64,000 nucleotides of DNA from JALYUS01 sp038231255 (GCA_038231255.1 JBBRLR010000012.1:7353-71352); one strand, 5' to 3'; counted from the stretch's first letter, positions 9,182 through 17,852 are shown. A program made the numbers and translations. The notes: generated by a model from the letters alone, not told the origin.

Positions 9182-9985
9182 TCAGCCAAAGAGCGTCAGT
9201 TGTTGATGCCGGACGCATTGCCAGATCGGGCCGACAGCGTGGCGCGGCAGTGCGGACACACTGGCGCGGTGGCGGCCGGCCGCATGCAATATGCCGGTGA
9301 CGGTTTCGACGGCCACCTCCGGCGTGTTGTTGTTCGCGGACAGATGCGCGAGCCAAATATCGCGCGGGCGATCATCGGTAAACCCCTGCGCGAGCAATGC
9401 GCCGCAATCCGTATTGGAGAGGTGGCCGCCATGCCCCTGGATGCGCGCCTTGAGGAACCACGGATACGACCCGGCGTCGAGCATCGCCGCGTCATAGTTT
9501 GCTTCGATCACAACGAGGTCCGACGCGCCAACCGCCGTTCGGACGCTCTCCGACGCGCCGCCCAGATCGGTGAAGAGGGCAACCGTGCAACCGTCCGCCT
9601 CGACGATGAAGCCGTAGGTCGCGGCGGCGTCGTGCGAGACGCGGCACGGCGTCACGGTGATGTCACCGACCGTCCAACTGCCGCGCGGATCGAACGCGTC
9701 GGTCACGACATCGCCGAGCCACGTCGCCTCGCGGATGAACTCGGGGCTGGCGACGACGGGCAGACGATACGTCGCGTGCAGTGGACGGACAGACTGCGTG
9801 TGATCCGAGTGTTCGTGCGAGAGGAGTACGGTATCGAGTTCGCTCGGGTGGATGCCGAGGCGCGCAAGGTTTTTGCGAAGCCGCGGATAGGGCACGCCGC
9901 AATCCACGAGGATCGTCCGGTTCGCGGCGCTGCGAATTACCGTCGCGTTTCCGCTGCTGCCACTCCCCAAACTACATACGAGCAC
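9182..9985 (-). CDS. WalJ/YycJ-family metallo-beta-lactamase-fold hydrolase
   Basis: MBL-fold protein with the N-terminal SLGSGSSGN block typical of the WalJ (YycJ) family, the zinc motif HEHSDH near residue 58, a further metal-ligand region at RVSHDAA, and LFTDLG. WalJ proteins are double-strand 5'-3' DNA exonucleases in Firmicutes, co-occurring with the WalRK system; neither walK nor walR is present here. Two starts compete: an ATG at 9991 that touches the ribosome site AAGGAG directly, and a GTG at 9985 that sits six bases after it. The GTG is preferred on spacing. About 267 residues, a usual length. Confidence 0.85.
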   Translation of the reverse strand: MLVCSLGSGSSGNATVIRSAANRTILVDCGVPYPRLRKNLARLGIHPSELDTVLLSHEHSDHTQSVRPLHATYRLPVVASPEFIREATWLGDVVTDAFDPRGSWTVGDITVTPCRVSHDAAATYGFIVEADGCTVALFTDLGGASESVRTAVGASDLVVIEANYDAAMLDAGSYPWFLKARIQGHGGHLSNTDCGALLAQGFTDDRPRDIWLAHLSANNNTPEVAVETVTGILHAAGRHRASVSALPRHAVGPIWQCVRHQQLTLFG

Positions 9986-10080
9986 GCGCATCTCCTTGCG
10001 ATGATCCCGGTGCCGGGCATCAGGCTGCCTGCTTGTGGTATGGTATCAAGGGTGTTCGATACACGAAAGAGAGTAGCCGG

Positions 10081-12996
10081 ATGGTTTTCGACTTTGGTGG
10101 TCGGCCGCAACCATTGCGGCCTGAGCGACGCGAACCGTCCGGCACGGGCGGCGGTGCATCGGGCGGGATCGGGTCGGGCGAACGACCGTGGTGGCTTTGG
10201 CCAGCGGCGGTGCTCGCGGCGGGGGCGCTGATCCTCTTCGCGCTGCTTACGACGGCCGGATTCTGGACCAATCTCTGGTGGTTCTCCAGCCTCGGCTTTC
10301 GCAATGTCCTTGTGACGCGATATGTTGCGACGATCCTCTCATTCCTCGTCGGTTTCGCCATCGCGGCGCTTTTTATTGGCATTAACCTTTCCGTGGCATT
10401 GCGTTCGGATGGCGGGTTCGGCCTGACGGTCGGGGACGTGCGCATCGGGCGACGGCTCAGTCTTGTTGCGCTGGTTGGCGTGACGGTCGCTTTGAGCGGG
10501 TTATTCGCGCTCTCGGTCGGGGCGGAATGGGAACTATTCCTCCGCTTTCTCAACCGGACTACCTTCGGCGTCACGGATCCGCAATTCCATCAGGATGTTT
10601 CGTTCTATGTCTTCACGCTGCCGGTTTTGTCGTTCTGGCGGTCATGGGCGATGTCGCTAATCATCCTGACGGCGATTGCGGTCGCGGCGGTCTATGCGGC
10701 CAAACTCGGCATGGATCTCGCGGAGGGGCGGTTTCATCTGCCGCCGCACACGCGCGCGCATCTCTCGCTGCTCGGCCTCTTCTTTCTCGTCGGCATGGCG
10801 CTTGGCTACTGGATCAATACGCGGGAACTCGTCTATTCGTCGCGCGGCGTCGTCGAGGGCGCATCGTACACGGATGTGAACGCGCAGATACCGGCCAATT
10901 ACATCTTGCTCGGCATCTCGCTCGTCGCTGCCGCACTGCTTGGGCTGAACGCGTTTCGCCGTCAGTTGCCTCTTTTTGTCGGGACGCTCGGTGTCTGGGC
11001 GGTCGCGGCGGTGCTGATCGGGTCAGGGTATCCGGCGGCGGTGCAGTCGGTGCGGGTGCGCCCGAACGAACTCGGCAAAGAGCGGCCCTACATTGATCGC
11101 AACATCGCGATGACGCGCCAGGCATTCAATATTGACCAAGTGGAGCAGCAGCAACTGCCCGGCGTCGGCGATCCGACGCAGGCGGGACTGGATGCGAACA
11201 AGGCGTCCATTTCCAACATTCGTTTGTGGGACGACCGCGTCTTGTTGCAGTCGTACGCGCAACTTCAGCAAATTCGCCAATACTACGCATTCAAGGATGT
11301 GGATATTGACCGCTATCGCGTGGACGGGCAATACCGGCAGATCATGCTTTCGGCGCGCGAACTCGATTCCGGCCAACTCGCGGCGCAATCGCAGACGTGG
11401 CAGAACCGTCACCTGATCTACACGCACGGGTTCGGCGTCGTCGCGAGCACCGCGAATGAGGTGGTCGGCGGCGGCAATCCGAACATCATCCTCGGCGACA
11501 TCCCGCCGCGCGGCCCGAGCGATCTCCAGGTGCAGGAGCCGCGCATCTACTACGGCGAAGTCACGAACGACTATGTCTTCGTGAAAACCCAGCAGCCCGA
11601 ATTCGACCGCCCGTCGGGGACGGCGTCGCAATCGCAGGAGGAGACCACGACGTATACCGGCGGGAATGGCGTCGCGGCGGGGAGTTTTTTCCGAAAGATG
11701 GTGCTCGCGGCGTATCTTGGGGAGCCGAAGGTGCTGCTCAATGGCGACATCACGGGGAATGCCGAGGTGCTCTTTCGTCGCAATATCGTGGAGCGCCTGC
11801 ACACCGTCGCGCCGTTCCTCCGCTACGACAACGATCCGTATCTCGTCATCATGGACGGCCACCTCGTCTGGTTGAATGATGCCTACACGATCACCAGCCG
11901 CTACCCCTACGCGACGCAGTACAATGGCGGGGGCAACATCACCGGCGGCTTCAACTACATTCGCAATAGCGTCAAGGCGACGGTGGACGCCTATGATGGC
12001 ACGGTTCGTCTGTACGTCGCCGATCCATCCGACCCAATCATCCAGACGTATCAGAAGATCTATCCGTCACTCTTCCAACCGAGCGAAGCGGCGCCGCCAT
12101 CGCTCCGGGCGCATTTCCGCTACCCCGAGGATTATTTCAATGTCCAGACGGTGATGTACACCCGCTACCATGTGCAGAATGCGCAGGTCTTTTACGGGAG
12201 CGAGGACCAATGGGCGATTGCCAACGAGCAGGTGGGTCCGAAGAAAGAAGTCCAGCGAATCGCTTCCTACTATGTGCTCGTCCGGTTGCCGGGGCAGCAA
12301 CAGGAGGAGTACGTCCTCGTGCGCCCGTTCACACCCGGTGGCGGGACGAACAACCGGCAAAACATGGTGGCGTTCCTCGCTGGGAGATCGGATGGCGCGA
12401 ACTACGGCAAACTCGTCTCCTACGAGTTCCCGCGGCAACTGACGGTGCAGGGGCCGCAGCAAGTCGAGGCGCGCATCAATCAGGAACCGGACATATCCAA
12501 GGAGATCACCCTGCTCGACCAAGCCGGTTCACAGGTGATCCTGGGGAACTTCCTCATCATCCCGATTGACAACACGCTCCTTTATGTCGAGCCACTCTAT
12601 GTGCAGGCAACCAACAGTCCGTTTCCCGAACTGAAGCGAGTAATTGTGGCGTCGCAGAACAAAGTGGTGATGCGCTCGTCGCTGGATGAGGCGATTGCCG
12701 CCCTTGTCGGTTCCGGCGCGCCGAATGCGACCGTGCCAACGGCGACGGGGCAGCCGCCAGCGCCTACATCGGCGGGTGGCACCGATACGACGCGGGCCGC
12801 CGATGCCTTGAGCCATTATCAGCGGGCGCAGGATGCGCTGAAGACGGGTGACTGGACGACCTTCGGCAACGAACTCGCGCAGGTGCAGCAGATCCTCCAG
12901 CAGATCGCCGGCCCGACCACGCCGCCCGCAGTGCAGCCGGCGGCGACCCCGACCGGTGCCGTCCGACCCGCGCCGAGCGCGACACCGCGACCTTAA
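10081..12996 (+). CDS. UPF0182 family membrane protein
   Basis: Large membrane protein of 971 residues in a conserved family of unknown function seen in Actinobacteria, Cyanobacteria and Chloroflexota. A glycine/proline-rich N-terminal tail (about residues 1-35) precedes seven predicted membrane helices (40-330). A long extracytoplasmic part follows, with family blocks such as YIDRNIAMTRQAFNID and YPEDYFNVQ. The tail ends in a Pro/Ala/Thr-rich stretch after a short helical segment (SHYQRAQDAL), which is common in the family. The stop codon TAA shares the TTAA at 12993-12996 with the stop of the convergent minus-strand gene. Function unknown. Confidence 0.93.
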   Translation: MVFDFGGRPQPLRPERREPSGTGGGASGGIGSGERPWWLWPAAVLAAGALILFALLTTAGFWTNLWWFSSLGFRNVLVTRYVATILSFLVGFAIAALFIGINLSVALRSDGGFGLTVGDVRIGRRLSLVALVGVTVALSGLFALSVGAEWELFLRFLNRTTFGVTDPQFHQDVSFYVFTLPVLSFWRSWAMSLIILTAIAVAAVYAAKLGMDLAEGRFHLPPHTRAHLSLLGLFFLVGMALGYWINTRELVYSSRGVVEGASYTDVNAQIPANYILLGISLVAAALLGLNAFRRQLPLFVGTLGVWAVAAVLIGSGYPAAVQSVRVRPNELGKERPYIDRNIAMTRQAFNIDQVEQQQLPGVGDPTQAGLDANKASISNIRLWDDRVLLQSYAQLQQIRQYYAFKDVDIDRYRVDGQYRQIMLSARELDSGQLAAQSQTWQNRHLIYTHGFGVVASTANEVVGGGNPNIILGDIPPRGPSDLQVQEPRIYYGEVTNDYVFVKTQQPEFDRPSGTASQSQEETTTYTGGNGVAAGSFFRKMVLAAYLGEPKVLLNGDITGNAEVLFRRNIVERLHTVAPFLRYDNDPYLVIMDGHLVWLNDAYTITSRYPYATQYNGGGNITGGFNYIRNSVKATVDAYDGTVRLYVADPSDPIIQTYQKIYPSLFQPSEAAPPSLRAHFRYPEDYFNVQTVMYTRYHVQNAQVFYGSEDQWAIANEQVGPKKEVQRIASYYVLVRLPGQQQEEYVLVRPFTPGGGTNNRQNMVAFLAGRSDGANYGKLVSYEFPRQLTVQGPQQVEARINQEPDISKEITLLDQAGSQVILGNFLIIPIDNTLLYVEPLYVQATNSPFPELKRVIVASQNKVVMRSSLDEAIAALVGSGAPNATVPTATGQPPAPTSAGGTDTTRAADALSHYQRAQDALKTGDWTTFGNELAQVQQILQQIAGPTTPPAVQPAATPTGAVRPAPSATPRP

Positions 12997-13718
12997 GTAG
13001 GGGCGGGGAGGCCGACGAAGAGGGCGCGACCGACGCGGATGTGGGTCGCGCCCTCTTCGATTGCGATGGGGAAATCGTTCGACATGCCCATCGAGAGAAT
13101 GGGTAGAGGATGACTTGGGGCAGCGCGTTGGAGATCATCGCGCAATGTACGCAGTGCATGGAACGCCGGGCGCGCATCTTCAGGATCGTCGCTCTGCTGG
13201 GCAATGGTCATCAAACCAAGGAGACGGAGGTTTTCGCATTTAGAAATGACATATCCATATAGCTCAAAAACCTCGCTCGAATCCGCCCCTTGCTTTGTCA
13301 CATCAGCAGCAGTATTGATCTCCAGTAGCACATCTCGGGTCATACCCCGGCGTGCCGATTCGCGCTGAAGAGCATCCGCAAGTGCGATCCGGTTTACGGA
13401 ATGGATCATGTCGAACAGATCAACGACATCACGCGCCTTATTCGTCTGGAGGTTACCGATCATGTGTAGACGCACGCCCTCGGAGAGGGGAGGGTGCGGG
13501 CTGCGGCGTCCAAACTTTTCGACCGCATCCTGCACGCGGTTTTCCGCGATCTCACGGACGCCCGCCGCGATCAGCGCGTCGGCAACCGTCCGATCCACAC
13601 TCTTCGTCACGCCGATGAGGGTTACATCATCTACGGACCGGCCCGTGCGGCGACACGCCACAGCGACTTCATTGCGTACGCGCGCAACATTGCTCTCGAT
13701 CGTCGTCGCAAGAGACAT
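12993..13718 (-). CDS. YggS/PLPBP-family pyridoxal phosphate homeostasis protein
   Basis: Fold-type III PLP-binding protein that buffers cellular pyridoxal 5'-phosphate; no enzymatic activity is known for the family. The PLP lysine is Lys39 in LIGVTKS. Other family blocks are EIAENRVQ, HMIGNLQTNKA, LLEINTAA, GLMTIAQ and SMGMSNDF, ending in IRVGRALFVG. 241 residues. The ATG at 13718 has GAGGAG nine bases upstream, inside the end of pgeF; an in-frame TTG at 13724 is too close to that site. It lies downstream of the PgeF gene, a pairing also common in Actinobacteria and Firmicutes (yfiH-yggS near the cell-division genes). Confidence 0.94.
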   Translation of the reverse strand: MSLATTIESNVARVRNEVAVACRRTGRSVDDVTLIGVTKSVDRTVADALIAAGVREIAENRVQDAVEKFGRRSPHPPLSEGVRLHMIGNLQTNKARDVVDLFDMIHSVNRIALADALQRESARRGMTRDVLLEINTAADVTKQGADSSEVFELYGYVISKCENLRLLGLMTIAQQSDDPEDARPAFHALRTLRDDLQRAAPSHPLPILSMGMSNDFPIAIEEGATHIRVGRALFVGLPAPT

Positions 13719-13724
13719 GAGCAA

Positions 13725-14525
13725 TCACTCCTCGATGGAGAGCAGCACCGCGAACCGGCCCTCGGCTTCGTTGTGGTGTTGTGAGTACCGATGGGAGAAG
13801 AAGCGGTCACCCTGCTCGAATGTGCATATCCCACTCGTATAGATTCGCCCCGCAGCGACCCCCACGCGACGGAACTGCGCGGCGTTCGCCTCCCAGAGGT
13901 TGAGGTTTGTGCCATTGTCGTGTCGGGAGATAAGGGCATCGGTCGGATACGCGTCAGTGAACGTCGAAACGACTTCGGGTCCGACCGCGTAGACGCGCGG
14001 CCCGATGCTTGGGCCAATCACGGCCGTCAGATTCTCCGGCACACTGCCATACCGTTCGCGCATTGCTGCGATGACGCTGCCCGCCATCCCGGCAAGGGTA
14101 CCGCGCCAACCGGCATGGGCAAGTGCAATGGCCCGACGCTCGGTGTCCACGACGATCAGCGGGACGCAGTCGGCGAAACACATCATCAGCGCCAACCCTG
14201 ATTCGTCGGTCAGCAACCCATCGGTCTGGGGGATCACCGTCGTCGGGGTGAGCGCGCCACGTCCTGCATCATCCCAGCCGACCGGACGGACGGTTGTCCG
14301 ATGCACCAGGCCGCTCATCACTGCGTGATCCGGCGTGCGGCCAATGGATGCGAGCGCGTGCGTACGGTTCTCGATGATGCCTTGCGGGTCGGCAGCGCCC
14401 GTAGAAAAACTCATATCTCCGCCCAGCGGTCGCGCGTCGTCACGTGTCGTCACGCAATGACGCAGCCACGGGATCGCCGCCAGGGCGGGGAGAATGACCG
14501 TCGCTGAAGTCGCTAAAGTCGCCAT
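13725..14525 (-). CDS. pgeF: PgeF/YfiH-family multicopper polyphenol oxidase (peptidoglycan editing factor)
   Basis: Laccase-domain (Cu-oxidase_4) protein. In E. coli the YfiH homologue removes wrongly incorporated L-Ser from UDP-MurNAc peptides; other members act on purine nucleosides. Sequence blocks: QTDGLLTD, MMCFADCVPL with a metal-ligand Cys, AHAGWRGT with a metal-ligand His, and IGPSIGP. The ATG at 14525 starts right after the upstream gene's stop (14530-14532); an in-frame ATG at 14552 would overlap that gene. About 266 residues, normal for the family. Followed seven bases later by the PLP-homeostasis gene. Confidence 0.92.
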   Translation of the reverse strand: MATLATSATVILPALAAIPWLRHCVTTRDDARPLGGDMSFSTGAADPQGIIENRTHALASIGRTPDHAVMSGLVHRTTVRPVGWDDAGRGALTPTTVIPQTDGLLTDESGLALMMCFADCVPLIVVDTERRAIALAHAGWRGTLAGMAGSVIAAMRERYGSVPENLTAVIGPSIGPRVYAVGPEVVSTFTDAYPTDALISRHDNGTNLNLWEANAAQFRRVGVAAGRIYTSGICTFEQGDRFFSHRYSQHHNEAEGRFAVLLSIEE

Positions 14526-14529
14526 ACCG

Positions 14530-16119
14530 CTACGTACCGCCCTTGCGGGCATAGTCGAGCAGGATGCGATCGATCAGGTCCTCGACAGGCGCGAGATCAT
14601 CGGTGAATATTCGCGGCCCCGGCGCGGCCTCGCGCACGTGACCGTCCTGCAGGGCCGCGTCGCCGAGGGTGACAAGGGCGGATGTCGGGTCGGTTTGCCG
14701 GACGGCGTTGATGTTCGCGGCGAAATTGGCGAGCGATGCCGGGCGCTTCGTGCCGATCACCATTGTGTTGGTGAATGCGGGCGTGTCAATCAGATAGACA
14801 TTCGGGAAGACCGACCGCATCGTGTCGCTGATCACATTGACGAGGCGGAAGTCGGTGTTCGTGCGCCCGGCATTGACGATAAACGTCCCATCGTCATTGA
14901 GATGGTCGTACGCTTCGCGGAAAAACTCCTGCGTCGTCAGCTGGAAGGGGATATACGGCTGATGGTATGCGTCCGCGCCGATCACATCGTATTTCTTCTC
15001 GGTTGTGCGCAGGTAGTAGCGACCGTCCTGGACGATCACATGGACGTTCGGCGCGTTGAGGTTGAAGAACTGACGCGCGACATCGACGATCTTCGGGTCA
15101 ATCTCCACGCCATCAATGTTGACCTGTGGGCCGTAGATTTGCGTCATGCGCTGCGCGACCGTGCCCCCCGCGAGACCGACGATGCAGACATCCTTGATCG
15201 TGTTCGGGCGCGCATTCGCGACAAAGAACGGAGCGACGGCAAAGTAGTCCCACGGCCCGTTGCTGAGTGGCTGCACCGTCTCATTGGGATAATACAGCGA
15301 GTGGATTGCGTGCCCCTCGTTGAGGTAGAGTTCGTTCGCGCCATTGGCGGGATTGCGCCCTACCTGGATGAAATTGTACGCGGATTCGCCCTGCCAGATA
15401 ATCTCGCGGCCCCCCTCGACCGGGCGGACGAAGCCGCGATGCCCAAATCCCGCGATGCCCGCCATAATCAGCAGCAGTAGCGCGACCGCGATCAGCAGAC
15501 GGGCACGGTCGCGTGTTCGCGGCGCGCGGACCAGGCCGAGGAGCGAGGCCGCGAGCAGCACGATCGAGAAGATGTAGAAGGTGCGAAAGGTGCCGAGCCG
15601 GGGGATGAGCAGAAAGGTCGGCACGAAGGTCCCGACAATACTGCCGACGGTACTCAGTGCATACAAAGAACCCGATGTATTCCCGGCGCCGGAAACGGAG
15701 GCCAGGGCGAGCCGGATCGCGAATGGCGAGACACAGCCGAGCAACGTCACCGGGACGGCGAAGAGGATCAGCGTGCCGACGAGTGAGCTGTAGAAGCCGC
15801 CGAGCGAGATCGCGGTGAATGCCGTCAGGCTTTTGGCGAGGATTGGCTGGGCCAAAAGGGGGATCAGGCCCGTGACAAACGCCGCAGCAGCGGTGATCGC
15901 ATAGAGCAGCGAGAGATGCGGCCACCGATCCGCGATCCGACCACCGACCGCGTAGCCGATCGAGAGATAGATCAAGGTCAGGCCGATCAGGTTCGCCCAG
16001 ATAAAAAGCGAGGTGCCGAAAAAGGGAGCCAGGAGCCGCGACGCCGCCAGCTCGATGCCGATGCTCACCCCGCCGCTGACAAAGACCACGACGCGCAGAT
16101 ACCAATCAACCGCTGTCAT
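14530..16119 (-). CDS. membrane protein fused to a spermidine-synthase-like methyltransferase-fold domain
   Basis: 529 residues in two halves. The N-terminal half has about eight membrane helices (SGGVSIGIELAASR, WANLIGLTLIYLSIGY, and so on) resembling the MFS/SpeE-fusion group. The C-terminal half is a Rossmann domain with the spermidine-synthase-like blocks VCIVGLAGGTVA, IDGVEIDPKIVD, VIVQDGRYYL and YDVIGADAY. Such fusions are widespread, but whether they make polyamines is unproven; the aminopropyltransferase aspartate region reads GADAYHQP instead of the usual D-x-(S/T)DP, which speaks against a classical synthase. The ATG at 16119 gives a start right at the first membrane helix; further upstream reading would overlap the divergent gene's promoter. 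It ends just before pgeF. Confidence 0.85.
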   Translation of the reverse strand: MTAVDWYLRVVVFVSGGVSIGIELAASRLLAPFFGTSLFIWANLIGLTLIYLSIGYAVGGRIADRWPHLSLLYAITAAAAFVTGLIPLLAQPILAKSLTAFTAISLGGFYSSLVGTLILFAVPVTLLGCVSPFAIRLALASVSGAGNTSGSLYALSTVGSIVGTFVPTFLLIPRLGTFRTFYIFSIVLLAASLLGLVRAPRTRDRARLLIAVALLLLIMAGIAGFGHRGFVRPVEGGREIIWQGESAYNFIQVGRNPANGANELYLNEGHAIHSLYYPNETVQPLSNGPWDYFAVAPFFVANARPNTIKDVCIVGLAGGTVAQRMTQIYGPQVNIDGVEIDPKIVDVARQFFNLNAPNVHVIVQDGRYYLRTTEKKYDVIGADAYHQPYIPFQLTTQEFFREAYDHLNDDGTFIVNAGRTNTDFRLVNVISDTMRSVFPNVYLIDTPAFTNTMVIGTKRPASLANFAANINAVRQTDPTSALVTLGDAALQDGHVREAAPGPRIFTDDLAPVEDLIDRILLDYARKGGT

Positions 16120-16263
16120 GGTCGCCACGCCTTCTGACGCGGAAACCGACGCATCGAGCGTTCGAGCCAATCGTCGTTCCTCCGTAATAGCAGCAATGAG
16201 CAGTGAGTAGCCAGAATCGTACCGATGTTGACACCTGATCCTCGACCGACCGGGTTGCGGCGG

Positions 16264-16272
16264 AGTATAACA
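16264..16272 (-). promoter_or_regulatory. candidate extended -10 promoter of the spermidine-synthase-like operon
   Basis: On the minus strand TGT is followed by TATACT (16269 to 16264), giving an extended -10. No good -35 box is seen. It would drive the 14530-16119 gene, pgeF and the PLP gene. The leader is about 140 bases long. Confidence 0.4.
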
Positions 16273-16293
16273 CAGCGTCTCGTTACGGGTTTC

Positions 16294-16302
16294 TGCTACC
16301 AT
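16294..16302 (+). promoter_or_regulatory. candidate extended -10 promoter of the small unknown gene
   Basis: TGC followed by TACCAT (16297-16302). Transcription would start near 16309, leaving a leader of about 11 bases to the ATG at 16321. An eight-codon open frame (16311-16337, ending TGA in TGAGGA) lies at the very start of that transcript. Confidence 0.35.
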
Positions 16303-16320
16303 GTGCGCGAATGCTCGTGG

Positions 16321-16605
16321 ATGCGCTATGGAAATGAGGAAGATGTGGAAGATTACAAGGACTTGTTGATCCAGATCATGCGGCTCGCGGATCGGGTGAC
16401 GCTCGCGCGGCTGGGACTGCTGACGGAGATCGTCGTGGATGGCGACGATGCGAAGGCGGGCGGGATGAAGTTCACGCCAGGGATGAGCGATGAATGGGAA
16501 AAGTACCCGGCGTACTTCCGCCAAACCTTCGGTTACATCGCCGCGTCGGTACGCGACGGCTATGCCACGCTCGACAGCCCGGCCCGCCCGGTCGAGGTCG
16601 AATAG
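16321..16605 (+). CDS. small hypothetical protein
   Basis: 94 residues, not recognised. The N-terminal half is an acidic amphipathic helix region (residues 3-35, EEDVEDYKDLLIQIM then LARLGLLTEIV). The C-terminal half has WEKYPAYFRQTFGYIAASV. No signal peptide or membrane segment. There is no ribosome site before the ATG at 16321; a GTG at 16345 has GAGGA four bases upstream, so the true protein may be 86 residues. Base composition matches its neighbours. It is divergent from the spermidine-synthase-like gene and precedes the HTH gene. It could be a structural or adaptor protein; no function is claimed. Confidence 0.6.
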   Translation: MRYGNEEDVEDYKDLLIQIMRLADRVTLARLGLLTEIVVDGDDAKAGGMKFTPGMSDEWEKYPAYFRQTFGYIAASVRDGYATLDSPARPVEVE

Positions 16606-16841
16606 GCCCTGGTCCACTTGTCGCATAAGAAGACTTAAGCGACAACGGTGTGCGTTCGAGATGGACGTTCGTTCCCTTCCGGTGAATATGCGGATTATTG
16701 GGATGGCGCAATATCCTCACATTCGTCTCACCTAGTTGACAGAAGATCGTAACCGCACGTACAATGTGACGCATATGCTTCGTCCGTACAAGCGCCCCAC
16801 AGCGCTTGCGTGTCGTTAAGGATTTGGGGAGGAACGTTCAG
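16606..16841 (+). other. intergenic region ahead of the HTH gene
   Basis: 236 bases without a gene. It holds the promoter at 16736-16765 and the GGGGAGGA ribosome site at 16827-16834. No hairpin of note is seen. Confidence 0.6.
16736..16765 (+). promoter_or_regulatory. sigma-70-type promoter of the HTH gene
   Basis: TTGACA (16736-16741), 18-base spacer, TACAAT (16760-16765). Near-consensus and the best promoter in this part of the window. It lies about 76 bases before the HTH gene's ATG. Confidence 0.75.
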
Positions 16842-17426
16842 ATGACCGACGCGTCACCGTTTCAAGAGACGATTGACAAGACACTCCGTCTCGTCTACAG
16901 CCAGATGCACCGCTATCACCTGAAACTGTTCGGCAAGGCGCCGGACGCGGTTTCGGTCGATGGGCTGCGGGAAGGCCCGCTTGGCAAGGACTTGTATCAT
17001 CTTGGTCGGTTGGCGCGCGGCGAGGAGCAAGCGGATCAGGATGAGGTCTTCCGCGCCGTCAATTCCGTGCTCGAGCTGCTCTTCTGGCCCGCCGGTGAGG
17101 ATCAGTATCAGGTGCCACGGTCCTTCTGGGAAGAACCGCTCGGCAAGATGCTCTCGCAAGCGAAGTTGCGCGCGGTGGATGCGAGTGAGCTGATGAGCAT
17201 CGGCAATGCGGCGCAGAAACTTGGTGTCACCCGCCCGACGGTCTATCGCTGGATGGACGACCGCGTGCTCAACTACGTGCGCGACGAGATGAGTGGCCGG
17301 ACGTTCGTCTTCCGCCACGACGTTGACCAACTGAGCGAGGAAGCCGCAACGATCGCCCACGACCAGATCCTCCCGCGCGGCTCAGACAATGGCTACAGCC
17401 GGATGGAGCGCGACGAGATACAGTAA
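16842..17426 (+). CDS. helix-turn-helix (excisionase/MerR-like) DNA-binding protein
   Basis: 194 residues. The C-terminal third (about 120-165) contains SIGNAAQKLGVTRPTVYRWMDD followed by a short wing, the typical layout of the HTH_17/excisionase-type DNA-binding domain, ending in GRTFVFRHDVDQL. The N-terminal two thirds are helical and unfamiliar. The ATG at 16842 is fixed by GGGGAGGA about eight bases upstream. It has its own near-consensus promoter and ends at a strong terminator, so it is a single-gene unit. It is not next to an integrase, so an excisionase role is unlikely; a transcription regulator is more likely. Target unknown. Confidence 0.8.
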   Translation: MTDASPFQETIDKTLRLVYSQMHRYHLKLFGKAPDAVSVDGLREGPLGKDLYHLGRLARGEEQADQDEVFRAVNSVLELLFWPAGEDQYQVPRSFWEEPLGKMLSQAKLRAVDASELMSIGNAAQKLGVTRPTVYRWMDDRVLNYVRDEMSGRTFVFRHDVDQLSEEAATIAHDQILPRGSDNGYSRMERDEIQ

Positions 17427-17430
17427 CCGA

Positions 17431-17545
17431 GTAGCCGATAGACGGTAGCCAGTAGTCTGAAGCGAAAAAGCGGAGCCTTCTAATGCAGGCTCCGCTTTTT
17501 GCTTTTTTGCTTTCTGTTCCGTACTATCTACTGTCTACCGGCTAC
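17431..17545. repeat. imperfect inverted repeat enclosing a terminator
   Basis: GTAGCCGATAGACGGTAG at 17431-17448 matches the reverse complement of 17528-17545 at 16 of 18 positions. The terminator hairpin lies between the two arms. This gives a nested palindrome in the gap between convergent genes. Confidence 0.7.
17465..17500. terminator. bidirectional rho-independent terminator
   Basis: A perfect 14-base inverted repeat, AAAAAGCGGAGCCT (17465-17478) and AGGCTCCGCTTTTT (17487-17500), with an eight-base loop. A-tract and T-tract flank the GC stem, so it works in both directions between the HTH gene and the convergent NifU-like gene. Confidence 0.93.
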
Positions 17546-17558
17546 CGGACACGATCCC

Positions 17559-17783
17559 CTATTCGACGGGTACGAGCTGCGTAACGCCGGGCACCTGCTG
17601 ACGCAGGAATCGTTCGATCCCGTAGGTCAGCGTCATCGTGGACATCGGGCAGCCGCCGCAGGCACCGTGGAGGCGCACCATCACGACACCGTCCTCGGTC
17701 ACTTCCACCAATTCGAGGTCGCCGCCATCGGCCTGCAACGCCGGCCGCACCTTATTCAGCGCAACCAACACCTGATCTTTCAT
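17559..17783 (-). CDS. NifU-like C-terminal domain protein (Fe-S scaffold, Nfu type)
   Basis: 74-residue single-domain Nfu protein, which holds and delivers Fe-S clusters. The core reads RPALQADGGDLELVEV and ends with the cluster-binding CGGCPMS (Cys-x-x-Cys near residue 43). The ATG at 17783 has AAAAGGAG eight bases upstream; the frame stays open further but has no better start. It lies downstream of ruvX on the same strand, 69 bases away, and faces a terminator. Confidence 0.93.
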   Translation of the reverse strand: MKDQVLVALNKVRPALQADGGDLELVEVTEDGVVMVRLHGACGGCPMSTMTLTYGIERFLRQQVPGVTQLVPVE

Positions 17784-17852
17784 GCGATGCTCCTTTTCGG
17801 GGTACCAAGGCCCCGACCTGTCGGGGCGCAAACGGCCACCAACGCAATCATC

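Noticed and set aside
16842..17426. Phage or integrative-element excisionase
   Set aside because: The HTH is excisionase-like, but no integrase, attachment site or other mobile gene is nearby.
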